From: Glandiceps talaboti
Taxonomy: Eukaryota > Hemichordata > Enteropneusta > Spengelidae
Assembly: GCF_964340395.1 (NCBI RefSeq)
Contig: NC_135553.1
Coordinates: forward strand, 5,247,001 to 5,311,000
Reading direction: 5' to 3'
Length of the DNA: 64,000 nt
Shown: one piece after another, positions 49,207-61,035 of the stretch
Position numbering within the stretch: position 1 is the stretch's first letter
Layout: every line of letters begins with the position of its first letter
The notes under the pieces: model-generated
Seen by the model: the letters and a program-made list of their open reading frames with translations, nothing else
Databases searched by the model: none
Told to the model about the DNA's origin: nothing
Program-made: the position numbers and the translations under genes

Positions 49207-51321
49207 ATGGCATGCATGAGTGTGGGTATGTGGGGTTTGCATGTCATTGTGTGTGCGTGTGTCTCTATGTGTACAAATGTATATGTGTGGAGTGTGGGTA
49301 CATATGTGTGGGTTGGTGCTGTGTGTGTGTGTATGTGTATGTGTGTGAGTGACTGATAATTTCACCAAGATCTACTTTCCATTTCATGAGTTCAATAAAG
49401 TATGTATTTTATTTGAATGGCAATTCAGCTTTGCAAATATACATGTTAGTAATGAAAATAGATCTCAAATCTTTCTGAAACTCTTCAAATTGAAATCTCT
49501 TATGAGTTAAAATTTCACCTGTAGATGTCATGATTGTAATGTATTCTATAAATGATTGAAACAACAGTTTACATTGAAATAATGTTATTAACATTTTACC
49601 TAAAATCCTACTACAATATGTAAACTAAACTGTGGCATTTCATATCAATCAATCAATAAACCATTTTAACAATAACATCAACTGTATTAAATTAAGCATA
49701 AAGTTGATGTTCGAATATGAAGAAGTTTTGGACATTTTCTTCAAGTGTCTATAATAGTACAGGAGGTATTTTTGTTGTCATCAAATACAGAGAGAATTTC
49801 ACTTACTTGGGTTTGTTAAATCCCACACCTTGAAGTCATCAAGACCACAAGTGATCAAAACACGTTCCCTAGACAAAAAAAAGAAATAAGTATTTACTAA
49901 GCATTGCTACATGTACCACTACAATATTAGCTGTCTGTCAAATATCATAGGGGACACACAAGTCCAGGAAATAGATGTATTTTCATAATTATATTTTTGT
50001 TCTGGAGAGTCATTTCATGATTTCACATCACATAAATTTTGCATGATTACCAAGACACAACAAATTGACTCTGTTTCACCTCCATTGTTTTCACACTGAT
50101 CCACCATTGCATCATTGGACTTATGCAAATTTATGAGATGAACACTGAATGTTCATGACTTTATGATTTGATTTGATTTTATTTGGCAAAAAAATATTCA
50201 GGAAACCACAAAACAAAAACGGAAATAACACTACAGCTTTCACAAACAAACAAATACAGCACGGAATACCTTTGCCGAGGATAACTCAAAAAAGTTTTAA
50301 CAACTTATTTCCATTGTGGTCCTCCCACACCAAACATTACATAGCATAAAAAACAACGAAAAAGCAGTACTTTATATCTTAGTGTACTACTAAAGTTGAC
50401 TGTTGGTGCACAAGCATTCCTTTTATGAATACTGATCTGTGATATACTGACTATTTGGCAATGGATAAACAAGAGATGAAGAGATGGACATACAGTACAG
50501 AACAATTAAACAACTTTACTAGCCTTGCTATCTATTACAGAATACAAATAATATACTTACATAAGTAAACTAAAGGTTACCAGGTGGTAGGATTCTTCAT
50601 GAAGTCCTGGATTCTGTAGGGCATACATGCTTTGGAATGGCTGTACATTAAAAACCTCTCGTGTGAATCCAAGATTACACTGGAGCAGGAGATCTTCGTA
50701 CAACTCCTTGATTTTGTGTGGCTGAAGAATTAATGGATATGATGTCAAGGTGAAATGTGCACTGGTTTGCAGGTTTTGAATTTGTCACTTACTACATGCC
50801 TCAATAGGCATATGTTATGTGTACAGCCCATTTCAAGCTACCATTCATCGGCTGTTTGATACAACCATGTAAAAACCAATAAGAAACTGCATATTCTACA
50901 CTAGATAGGAAGATTACAATGTCTAACTCTTGTGACATTTATCTATTGTACAATAAACCATTTAAATATACTGCTCTCGTATTTTGCAATCTAAGACTAA
51001 CCATCGATCTATTATCTCAATAATAGATCCATGGACTAACCAGATTTAAATCACAACATTCTTGAACATTTGAAGACATACATGTATGTGTAGTCCCCAA
51101 CATCAATGTGCTGTTAGCTGAATTCATACTTTAATAACTACATGTACTGAATAAAAAATAAAAATATCTAAGAAACTGTATGTCTATGATTAAAGTAGTA
51201 GTACTGTCCATACCTGTGGTTTCGCTACGTCATCTTCTGTATAGTGTTTACCAGGGAAGAATTCCTCAAGGTGAGCCACAATTTCAGGTACACTAAGGGA
51301 TGGAAACTCAAAACGAGACAT
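44583..51321 (-). CDS. NUF2: NUF2, NDC80 kinetochore complex subunit, 11 coding exons
   Basis: Minus-strand exons in order: 51321-51214, 50721-50561, 49868-49807, 49008-48911, 48647-48537, 48252-48133, 47435-47173, 47035-46844, 46286-46199, 45103-45026, 44657-44583. All junctions are GT-AG and in phase, giving 451 aa (human 464). The N-terminus (MSRFEFPSLSVPEIVAHLEE) and the block KRTARFLSGLINF identify the calponin-homology domain of NUF2 (about residues 1-150). The rest is coiled coil, including an IVQSPEKMKNDI stretch matching the family's IVDSPEKLKN. NUF2 pairs with NDC80/HEC1 and joins SPC24/SPC25 to bind spindle microtubules at the outer kinetochore. A TCACAG acceptor lies directly before AAAATG, so exon 1 has only three 5'UTR bases and the rest is in an upstream exon. 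Confidence 0.93.
45489..45975. repeat. 31-bp minisatellite, about 16 units, in NUF2 intron
   Basis: Units of the form AACCTTGCTGGAATGTGTTA plus TAGTACATATT repeat about 16 times. Variants (TAG/TGG, ATAG/ACTG, TTAA/TTCA) occur in ordered runs, and the order near the start recurs near unit 11, suggesting higher-order duplication. It lies in the intron between coding exons 9 and 10. Confidence 0.92.
46569..46770. repeat. 100-bp tandem duplication in NUF2 intron
   Basis: Two almost identical 100-bp units starting ATATTTTTCTTCATTTACTT lie side by side in the intron between coding exons 8 and 9. They differ at only a few bases, so the event is recent. Confidence 0.9.
48729..48775. repeat. (AC)n microsatellite in NUF2 intron
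   Basis: An uninterrupted AC run of about 23 units. Confidence 0.95.
49131..49204. repeat. (GT)n microsatellite in NUF2 intron
   Basis: About 36 perfect GT units, followed by a longer GT-rich, interrupted stretch to about 49349. Confidence 0.95.
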
Positions 51322-52336
51322 TTTCTGTGACAGGTAAAAGAAAAAGTAAATATTAGGAGTTGTGTGTTATGAAAAATACAATTTATTTTCACATACATGT
51401 ACCACTGCTAGTGGTGGTAGCCATCAGTGGGCAGGGCTTTCAGGGTTTTAAAAACCACAAGACAACACAAATGATACAATAATGTCAATATGTGTCTTCC
51501 TGACTCTCATGTACTAGTCGTTTTTTTACCAATGAATCCCATGTGAGGGCACTTTAGTCTAAGTACCTCATTAGTATGATATGGTGCAGATGTTTTACTG
51601 TAAAACATGGTGCTACAATGTTTCTCTACACTGAGTATGCTATCAAATTGCCTGTTTGAGAATAAGTAGCAACTGTGATCGATCAAAAATATATTTGTTA
51701 AAATTGAAAATTTCTATTCAGTTCAAAAATTTCTTGAAAGCGAACCCTAAATTTGTGATGATGTCTTGTCATAAACACATGTACCTGGGAATTTGACATT
51801 GTAGCTAGTTTCTGCACTTGCAGCACAATTCTTTTTAAACTCATACCCTGGAAAGCGAAAATCCTTCAGCCCCCCTCACCCCCCCCCCCCCCACGCGCGG
51901 TGTACAATAACATCAAACAGCAAAATATCTACCTTGCCTTCAAGACTTTACCATCAATCATGCTTGTGACATTTATATTGAACTAATATCAAATATATTA
52001 CTTTTCATCAATGATCGAGTTTGCTTCTTTCGTGATACGTAACTGGGCTAACCCCAGTCCACCACTTTACCACCAAATTGGTGGGCTGAGGCTAGGCTAA
52101 AAGAAATTTCGACAGTCGGCGATACAATATTATTATATTAGCTAGTACAAACGTAGTCCTGCTTACATGACGGTGCACGAGTCTGTATTACTGACTTGAC
52201 TCTAAGGGGGATAGACAATTGTCAGAATCGAGTCCCGAATTCCTCCGTATGCAAGCAGGACTAGTACAAACGCAGTGACTGAGGGACATTCCAATTTCCT
52301 TGAACATAGTACAAGTAAAAAAAACTGACTACTCAC
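51322..52336 (-). other. NUF2 5'UTR intron
   Basis: The interval is bounded by a GTGAGT donor (complement of 52331-52336) and the CACAG acceptor just upstream of the NUF2 ATG. It contains a C-run at about 51879-51891 and a 108-bp miniature element at 52155-52262. No coding signal is visible. Confidence 0.6.
52155..52262. mobile_element. 108-bp miniature inverted-repeat element with 10-11-bp target duplication
   Basis: The ends AGTCCTGCTTACAT and ATGCAAGCAGGACT are inverted copies with one mismatch. They are flanked by direct repeats AGTACAAACGT (52144-52154) and AGTACAAACGC (52263-52273). The long duplication is of the size made by Mutator-like elements. Assignment to that superfamily is inference from the duplication length only. 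Confidence 0.7.
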
Positions 52337-52450
52337 CAATTGATTGGACTTTACTGTTAGTGGAATAAGTTGAAAACGTTCGGATTGTTGAATAATAAGA
52401 GCTGACGTTATGATGACAACGACTAAATTTGTACACCGTCTTGTTTCTTT
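52337..52450 (-). promoter_or_regulatory. NUF2: NUF2 5'UTR exon and promoter region (approximate)
   Basis: A good donor (TTG|GTGAGT on the minus strand) at 52337 pairs with the acceptor immediately before the NUF2 start codon. The transcription start is not defined; the upper bound is a guess. The 52329-52541 reading frame here is probably not coding. Confidence 0.45.
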
Positions 52451-53805
52451 TTTGTATTTTGCGGGCGACCTCGTTTTGAAATGGTACGCATGCGCTCTTA
52501 TCTCCTAAGAGCCCCCAGCGGCGAGAGTCCGAAACTATCAAGCTGTGGAGAAAGACGTTTGTTTGTTGTATACGGTTGATACTTTTGTTTTTATATGGCT
52601 CTGATCTGTTTTAAGTTGTGGAACGCCTCTTTTCTCATCGACGAATAAAGTACATTTCAACAAGACATTTTCAATTTACTTATACTGTCTTGTTTTATCT
52701 CTTAACCATTTATATAACAATTTGATCGAACTGGTTAAGAAGGCCGATAAACATCCAGTAGAAGAACAATTTCCCCTTTGCTTTCTTCTTTAAAGTAAGT
52801 TATGTATTTAATGGGGAAATGCTAATGGTGCTTACGTTGAAATTTGTACATGGATATTTCCAGTTACTAGAATTATGAAAAGTCTTGATGTCACTATTCG
52901 TAGTTGTGGTTAAAAATACTGGTATGACAGTACTAATAAGATAAGGTCATTTTGTTTTGACTAAAAGCAAATTGTCCATGTGTGGCACAGAATTGGTTGC
53001 ATTTATTTTTATTAATGTTCAGTAATAAAGCATCTAGTAACATGTTTGGTACAGTAAACATGTCTGATGCAAAGCATTCAAATATATTGTTTTCTTTATT
53101 TCTGCTTTGTTTTCCATTTAAAAAATCAACAAAGTCCGTGTTTAGCAATACATGTACTTCACATTTTCCATCAAACAATGGATTGGGTATACCATCACTA
53201 GGAGGAGGAGGAAGTCGTTTTCCTCCAATTCACAATACACAAGTCTAGCAATCCCCTCATTATACTGCCCTCAACAGCTTGTGAATAAGAACTTTATCTA
53301 CTAGTATCATGGACCTATGATTGAGGTAGTATCGATTCGCACTTGTCACTTGTTCTATAGACAAAATCACTCTCTGAAAGCACCTAAATATCTCAATGTT
53401 TAAGAAGTTGCCTTTAATATACCCTGTCTGATTTAATACTCAGAATGTTTACTTTCATATGGTCTTTTTTATCCATTTATTTGATTTCGTTATTTCTGAA
53501 TGTAATCTAGAGTTATTCTATAATGAGAAAATCAAAAAGTTACTGGGTTCATTTGGAGACTTAAGGGATATGTTTTAGGTACAGTAAAATTTCCAAATAT
53601 ATGTTGTTACTATAATGGTCTGAGTTGTGATATAAAATTAAGATAATAGTGAGTCTATACAAGAAAGATCCAGAAGAGCTTTTTTTTCTCTCTTTTTTAC
53701 TGGTATTGCCACACTTGATAACTTCTTTATTTTTTCACAAAAAAAAGTTACATGTTAATAGTATACTGACAGACATGAACACATACACAGACACCTACAG
53801 ATACA

Positions 53806-53915
53806 TAGATCCATCCATCCATACAGCCCTTCATCAATCAATCCATCCATCCATACATACATACATCCATCCATCCATATCCTCCATCCATCCATCCATC
53901 CATCCATACATACAT

Positions 53916-53996
<81 letters not shown>

Positions 53997-54030
53997 TACA
54001 TACATACATACATACATACATACATACATA
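53806..54030. repeat. Compound microsatellite (CATC)n-(CA)n-(CATA)n
   Basis: Runs of CATC, CATA, CA (about 38 units) and CATA. The element at 54031-54301 is inserted in its right end, since CATA units resume at 54302. Confidence 0.93.
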
Positions 54031-54301
54031 CAGGGGTGAACAAATCCACTGGTCCTGGGTCCGGGACTAGCGATTTTTTTGGGCGGACCACACAAATTTT
54101 ACCTCGTCTGGTCCATCGGACCAGTACCTTACTGTTAATAACTGTGTTAAAAAGTCGTCTGAATATTCAGATTCATAGGTAAGATTTAATGTTTCACATT
54201 AGCGGAACCTTGGACCACTAATTCTTTCAGCAGGACCACTGGATTTTTCTAAGGCACTGGTCCGGGGACCACCAGTTCACAAAATGATTTGTTCACCCCT
54301 G
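54031..54301. mobile_element. 271-bp non-autonomous DNA transposon (hAT-like MITE)
   Basis: It starts CAGGGGTGAACAAAT and ends ATTTGTTCACCCCTG, a perfect 15-bp inverted repeat. Subterminal GGTCC/GGACC motifs occur in both orientations throughout. The CAGGGGTG terminus fits the usual hAT end (CAGRG). The flanks read ACATACATA on both sides, which allows an 8-bp target duplication, but the host site is a CATA microsatellite, so this is not independent proof. It has no coding capacity. Confidence 0.8.
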
Positions 54302-55961
54302 ACATACATACCATATCAATGCAATCCATGATGACTATTCATTTCAATCAAAATCAAATAAACAACGAACTCCGACCTTTGAGATTAATGATATTTATTA
54401 CATTTATTTGTAATATACAGACTGGGGTTATAAAAATATAAACTACTCTGTATTGTACATATGTCTCTTTCTCACATACTAGTATCAATCATTCACACAT
54501 AAAACACAGCATGTGCTGTCCTATCTCAGTTATCTATCAGTATTAAACAGATATGGTAGATAAACAGAACAAACATGGGCAGATCTCAGACATCTCACAT
54601 ATGTGCACATACCACAACACATGGAATGACATTATTGGGTATGATCATACCACAGTTCTGCACGAAAAACACTGACGAGAATCATTACAATGGCATCCCA
54701 TAATTTTTACCCAACAGTAAAGTAAGTACTTATTTACCCACGTTAGAGTATGAAGTAGATATCAAATGTTAAATTTAAAGTAAGAACAGAAAACATTTCA
54801 TTTTTAAAGAGTTCACAAAGCTATGAGATATAAAACTACATATTTGCATTGTTGTTGAAACTACTTTGCCAAATTTAATGTCACAAATAGAACATTACCA
54901 TCAAGAGAACTTGTTTCACAAAGTACACAAGCTCATCAGGAGATTGTGTCCTTGGCTAGATCTCAGAAATATGCACCTCTTACTTATGTGATCACAATTA
55001 TGCACAAATAGTTTATTTATGAATATAATATACACATATTTATGTTTATGCCTAGCAGGTAATTATAAGTTATACAATTAAAAATAGAGCTTATGTATCA
55101 AGGGATAACAAATGTTTATCAGTAAAATTCAAAGTACATTATACCAATTATAAGGTCATGTCAAGGTCAAAGCGTAAGGATCAAAAGTTAGTATCTTTTA
55201 AAATGGTTACATATGTAGCCAAGATATATTTGTAATTTGAGTGTTAGACAACACTATCAAGCTGATGTAGAATTTATTGCAATGAACGCTAACCTTTGAC
55301 CCTTACAGACATGATGTACGCCAAACTTTGACTTTGCTGACCAAGATTCATGCTTTTAAATCCAGAAGCATGTCAAAATATTTTATTTGGTGTATGTATA
55401 TTTGGCTAAAATCATGCTACTTTCAATATTTTCTCTCTAATACACTCATAGATATATTTAATTAAAATAATGTAAGGTTACTGTAAGTACATTTGTTATT
55501 AAGTAAAAAACATACTAATACAACTTTTTAAAAAAAACAAGTGTCCTGTAACATCAGGTATGGAATGGCACAGATGAAAGTTGGACGGGATAATGAGAAT
55601 TTAAGATCAACATTGAACAGCTGTGGTTAGCTAACACAGACAAGGCTTTAAAAGTTGTCTGTAAATAACTGTTTAGTTTAGTGGCTGTCTGTGGCTTCAA
55701 ATCTCATCTTGAGATTCTAAGCCATGGATAAGACTAAGAACTGGTTATACATTATGGGATATAATTTGTGTAATATTGTAATATAATATAAACTGTTGGT
55801 CCACCAAACCAGTCTTGTTCATATTCATATCAATGTTACTACGAAAGTAAGGTAGAGACATAAAGTCAATCAGCCCACATTGTATCTCATTGGATCTACA
55901 AAACAACATCCTCATTTAGATTAGACAAGGAAGTGTAATACACTGTAACATTTGGCATGCC

Positions 55962-55969
<8 letters not shown>

Positions 55970-56011
<42 letters not shown>

Positions 56012-56092
56012 CACGCGTGTGTGTGTTTGCGTGCATGTGTGCGTGTGTGTGTGCGTGTGCGCGCGCGCGTGTGTGTGTGTGTGTGTGTGCAC

Positions 56093-56148
<56 letters not shown>
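55970..56148. repeat. (GT)n microsatellite with GC interruptions
   Basis: Long alternating purine-pyrimidine tract, including GTGCACGCGT and GCGCGCGCGT stretches. Such tracts can adopt Z-DNA. Confidence 0.93.
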
Positions 56149-56153
<5 letters not shown>

Positions 56154-57279
56154 TAAGAGCGTGTTCTCAGTGTCTTTATGATCTTTATGCAAATCATTTC
56201 AAAAGTCATTACAATAACACATAAAAAATATTATGTGGCCATATTGACTTTCTGAATACTACCTTCCCTTGTTGGTAATAAATGTCAGTTTGACAGAAAT
56301 ACCATTTCCATAATGCAACTACATATACCAAGGGGTTAAAGGCAAAATGATTACACTGACAAAATCTTTGGTGTAGAGAAATTTCTCAAAACAAGACATA
56401 TGCTATAAATTGACGACAAGTGATCTCTTTCAACACATGTTCAAATAACCACAGATATCAGAAAGTAAGATTCTATGAAAACAGATTTTCCTTTACAAAG
56501 GTTCAATTTATACTCACAGGGTCAAAGTATCTAGTCATTTCTTGGTGTCACATTACTGGTAAATAAAAAGTTTATATAAAATATATCCTAATTCATACAT
56601 CTCTACATATGTTAAAAACAATATGTGAAATAAACATTTATGGAAATGACAAATTTCTGGCAGGTTTGGTCAAAATATCCTTGGTTTAAGTTTTACTATG
56701 GCAGAAAGGATGAAATAACTGTATATAAATTCAAACCATAGAATTTCAAAATGATCTTTAGTGGCAAGTTTAAAGTTTATAAATTCCTGTAAGGACATAT
56801 ATCGCTAAAATGATGTTGTACGGTACATGGAGGCATAAAATTTGATAAAAATATCTCGTAAAAGAACTTTTGAAAAATACTATTAATATTATGGTTATAC
56901 CTTAGTCCTATGTCATTACATTACACAATAGCACACTTAGGCTTCATGGAACATTCTGGCTAGTCAAACCTTCTTTTACCTAACATGGTTAAAAACATAT
57001 ACTTTTTTTTCAAAAGTCATCACATTTTAATTCTTAATTGATTTCATACTGTCCCTATAATTACCTTTCAGGTCTACAATTCCAGATTATATAAAATATG
57101 ACAAATAAACTGGAGGATTTTGGAATTATAATTTGTAATTAGTAATATGAATGAGTTCTCAGGACAAAAAGTGCATTATACATTCATATTACATTTGTAT
57201 TATTACTAGTTGGTCTATACATGCATACATACATACATTTAGTGGTCCATTTTTTTATACAAAAGTACAGAAAGTTAAA

Positions 57280-57517
57280 AAAAAATCCATATTGCTAAGG
57301 TTTTGCTATCCTTGGATAAATGCATATAAAAATCATATGCACAATGATACATAACAGTTTTTAAAAATAAATTTTTTCAAACAAAATGTGAGATTTAAAA
57401 AAATCCATATTGCTAAGGTTTTGCTATAATCCATAGATAAATGCATACAAAAATCATATGCACAATGATACATAACAGTTTTTAAAAATTAATTTTTTTC
57501 AAACAAAATGTGAGATT
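57280..57517. repeat. 118-bp tandem duplication
   Basis: Two units starting at CCATATTGCTAAGGTTTTGC (57287 and 57405) are nearly identical over their whole length. Confidence 0.88.
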
Positions 57518-57985
57518 TGATAAAATTTATCACATCCTGGAATATGAATGTTGAATTCCTTGTGTGACCCTGTTATTGCTTCTTATGTTTACTCAATACC
57601 TGTGAAATTATAGAAAGGAATGGACATACTTGTATTGTAGTGTATATAAAGCTATACCTCCCTCACGGCATGTCTTTCTTTTGATTGGTCAAGAATGAGT
57701 CATTATGTACACCACATTACCATATTTTTCTCTTTATGAAATGACAAAGTGACAATTACATACATAATGGAGGTCATCTTGTTGTCAGCCCAGCTGACCC
57801 AACTTTACAACAAGTTCAGAAAGAGAACTTCTAGCACATACATTAATTTCCTCTAATTCTCTTCAGTATATCTGACAATTTCAGTTTCAATTTTTCTAGT
57901 TTGTTTAAAAAAATGTACAAAATATTTGCACATGAGCAAAGTGTGTTCTTACTGTATTCTGAGAGACAAAATTTATGGGTTAAAT

Positions 57986-58015
57986 CATAGACCCTCCCCA
58001 CCCAGGAGGGTCTAT
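57986..58015. repeat. Short hairpin, 12-bp arms
   Basis: CATAGACCCTCC pairs with GGAGGGTCTATG across a 7-base loop. It lies downstream of the minus-strand dehydrogenase gene and may fall within its 3'UTR. Confidence 0.8.
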
Positions 58016-58590
58016 GGTTAAATGGCAATGAAAAGTACTTTCTTGTACATACTTATTGTAGGGAATTACCAGTAGTAGACTCAGATCTAGACTGTATGAT
58101 ATGCTGTGATACTCCACCTGATGAGTGAGGGTGCCCTGTCATTACGTACCTTACAGAGCAACTCAATACTAGGATAAAAAAATTTTAAAAAAATAAATTT
58201 CAACTACTGGTTTCAAAATTTTTTCTGGCAGAAGTAAATCAAAATGACTAAAAATGACTAAATTTCAGAATTAAAATTTCGAGTAGCATATGTTTTGTGA
58301 CATTGCAAACTCTTGAACCAGAGACAAAAGGGCTGGCAGAACATCAATATTGACAAAATACAGTTTCATACTCCTTTCTTTTCAAATTTTTTTAAAAATT
58401 TGATTTGAGACATTTTTGGTTTGTTCATGGTGTCAGCATCAGTATTTACAGAATGATGCTGTTTAAATGAATTTTATTTTGATTTGAAATGAAAGGTAAA
58501 AATGTGTGATTTATGGCAGGTACCCATGAATGGCAAGGGATAAAACACGGGTATCTCTCATTCACATCATTTTTCTACCTCCTTGCAAGA

Positions 58591-60721
58591 CTAGATGTTT
58601 AACTTAGAGACATAATCCACAGTTCGTTCCATGGCTTCCTCCACACTGAAAGCTGGGCTGTACCCTAGATATCGCTTGGCTCCTCTGTAGCTGAAGTAAA
58701 TAGTTGTGCAAATGTAATGCAACACTTCTCTATTCATTGGGACATTCAACTTCACAAAGGGACTCAGAAACCATGCCAGGTATTCAATGAAAAAGGCAAC
58801 GAAATACATCATCCAATAAGGAAGATAGTAACGTGAAAGGCGATAACCTTTGACCTGAAGAAAAGGCTCTGCAAAGTCGGAGAGATTCTTCAGTTCTGTG
58901 TCATCACAGATGAAGTATGCTTGACCTGCAACATCATCTTGGATTGCTGGTTTCTTGAGCTGTTGTGCTGCTAATACATGAGCCCATGCAACATTTCCAA
59001 CATACGTTGCCTGGAAGAGCGCATCTTTGTTACCAATTCTAAGAAACACACCTCCTTGCTGCTTAGCAGCTTTGAGAAGTGGTGGCACAAGATGAACATC
59101 GCCCTCACCATAAATTGTCGTCGGCCGAATTGAGCATGTCCGTAATTTCTGACCATTGTCGAGGATGAGATTATTTGCTTTCAGGATAAGCTTCTCAGCT
59201 TCATACTTGGTACCAGCATAACCCTCGTACAGAAATTTGGATGGTATACCAATACTTGTTTCATCAGCGCCTTCAATTGGATCATATCCTAAGACAACAT
59301 CCTGTGTACTTGTATACACTAACCTGGTGACATTGTTGTCTATGCAGGCCTTCAGGACATTTTCACTGCCAGTAATGTTGATCGCTTTCAATTTTTCCAA
59401 ATCAGGTAGTGCAGATACATCAACGTAACCTACAAACAAACAAACATCAGAGAGATAATTTGTTTGAAATGATGAAGTGAGAATATCAAAAATGAAAATG
59501 GATAGGAATGGAACTGTTGTACAGTAACAGCCACACCATGATACTGTTGAAATAAAGGATATCACTTGCAATGTAACTATTGTGTTTTCATTCGCTTACT
59601 GTGTCACACATGAGTTGACAAAGTGAACACAGTAAAGTTGGCAGCAAAAGGCAAATGACCCTTCATTCATTCTAATAGCCTGGAATCTATGTGGATGGGG
59701 ATAAAACTTGATCACATACCTTTTTCAACAACTTTATGCAAACTTTACAGAATATCATCTACTTGACATGACATTGCAAAACCAAAGTACCTCTCTCTCT
59801 CACTCTCTCTGAGAAATTGTGAATTCAATTAAAACCGGTTTTCAATGAAGTCATGTTGTCAAAGTTTTTTTACTGACATAACGACAACACATTCAATTTC
59901 AACACAAACTACACTATATAATTGTGTATTTAGGTTTATGGTAAGATATGTTTTTTTACAGTTGAATTTTGATATTTCAGGAACTTTATCGCGAAATAAC
60001 ACATAATTACACACTACTTGTCACTTTTGGAATTCATTCATAAATTGTTCAAAAATGTTCTCATTCATAACTCTACTTTTCATATTTATATAATTATCTC
60101 TTCTTTTTCTAACAAACCAGTTTTAGCATAGACAGTGGAGAAGTTCAACTGTCTATGGTTTTAGCAGCTTTTATTTCTTCTCAAACATAGTCTGCTGGCA
60201 TTTTTAGTTGAGTCATATCTTTACCTTTTGTTTTGCACTTTTTCTAATGAGTGGAAATATTTAAAGAAAAAGTTGTCACAGTTTTAAGTCGCTAGACCTT
60301 TGTTTTCTTTTTGAGAGTTAAGGAATATTCTAATTGGCTCTATTGTTATTTTATTAAAAGACGCGCCTTCACGCACGCGAGTCATGTTTTAATTTGATAC
60401 AATCTATGAGGTACCATATCAAAACCTCACTGCTATGACATAGGTCATGATGTGAAACTCACCACATGTATGAATTACTGCATCAACATCTTTCGTTACT
60501 TTACGTACGTCTTCTAGTTTAGTAATGTCGCCACAATAATGAACCAACCTTGCGGTTGAATTGATAGGCTGCATTCCTTTAAACCAGTGAAACTCCCTTA
60601 TGTCGATTGTCCGAACTTCGGCGACGTTTTCACCCATCTCTAAGAGAACCTTCACGACATGCTGTCCAAGAAACCCCGCACCGCCTGTCACCAATAACAC
60701 ATCTCCATTTTCAGTCCCCAT
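58591..60721 (-). CDS. 3beta-hydroxysteroid dehydrogenase-type SDR, two coding exons
   Basis: Minus-strand exons 60721-60463 and 59429-58591 join in phase 1 to give 365 aa (human HSD3B1/2: 372-373). The Rossmann motif GGAGFLGQ is at residues 13-20. Asp40 at the end of strand 2 favours NAD(H). The catalytic Tyr157 and Lys161 lie in YAGTKYEAEK, corresponding to human Tyr154 and Lys158. Family blocks RPTTIYGEG, YVGNVAWAHVLAAQ and GQAYFICDDT are all present. A hydrophobic stretch (about residues 279-305, YWMMYFVAFFIEYLAWFL) suggests membrane association, as in the mammalian enzymes. The family oxidises 3beta-hydroxysteroids or bile-acid precursors and can isomerise the product. The true substrate cannot be told here, and HSD3B7- or SDR42-like activity is possible. 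It is divergent from PICK1. Confidence 0.88.
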
Positions 60722-61035
60722 GGCAAAAGAAACTTTGCTGTGATCTCAACTAAGAGTGTCAGTAAACGTCAAAAAAGGTGTTGCACCTCTATTCTGTATT
60801 GAAAGGAAGAGTTCTAGACAGTATCAGCATGACAAATACATTAGGGATTGAATGAATGACGCTCGTGAGCAATTAACAAATGAATAAATTAAATGTTGAC
60901 CTTTTACCTGATTACCCACAACTCCACTACTACGCATGCGCATTGTTATCGTTTTCCAATGGTGTGAAATACGTGTTACAATATTGGGAAAATCGGAAAA
61001 ATAAAACATATTGACCCATTCATAACACCACAACA
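60722..61035. promoter_or_regulatory. Divergent promoter interval, HSD3B-like gene and PICK1
   Basis: Only about 314 bp separate the two start codons on opposite strands. It contains the GC-rich patch CTACGCATGCGCATTG, a perfect NRF1-like palindrome (GCGCATGC-type), at about 60930-60946. Such sites are typical of TATA-less bidirectional promoters. Factor binding is inference. Confidence 0.5.

Larger units (their letters stand above)
52451..58590. other. Gene-free spacer between NUF2 and the HSD3B-like gene
   Basis: No supportable gene in about 6 kb. Contents: a CATC/CA/CATA microsatellite (53810-54030) interrupted by an inverted-repeat element (54031-54301), a (GT)n microsatellite (55970-56148), a 118-bp tandem duplication (about 57280-57517) and a small hairpin (57986-58015). 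Part of 57.5-58.6 kb is probably 3'UTR of the minus-strand dehydrogenase gene. Confidence 0.55.

Noticed and set aside
52329-52541. 70-codon minus-strand frame upstream of NUF2
   Set aside because: It overlaps the inferred NUF2 5'UTR exon and splice donor, has no recognisable content, and is probably untranslated.
52982-53248. 88-codon plus-strand frame with a hydrophobic stretch
   Set aside because: It is AT-rich, lacks splice or family context and overlaps an equally long opposite-strand frame. I do not support it as a gene.
57986-58015. Rho-independent terminator
   Set aside because: This is a eukaryotic locus and the hairpin lacks a U-tract. It is only a short palindrome in a spacer or 3'UTR.
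59430-59571. Upstream extension of the second HSD3B-like exon
   Set aside because: The extension is intronic. A CTAC (GTAG on the minus strand) acceptor at 59430 joins exon 1 in phase and restores the family alignment.
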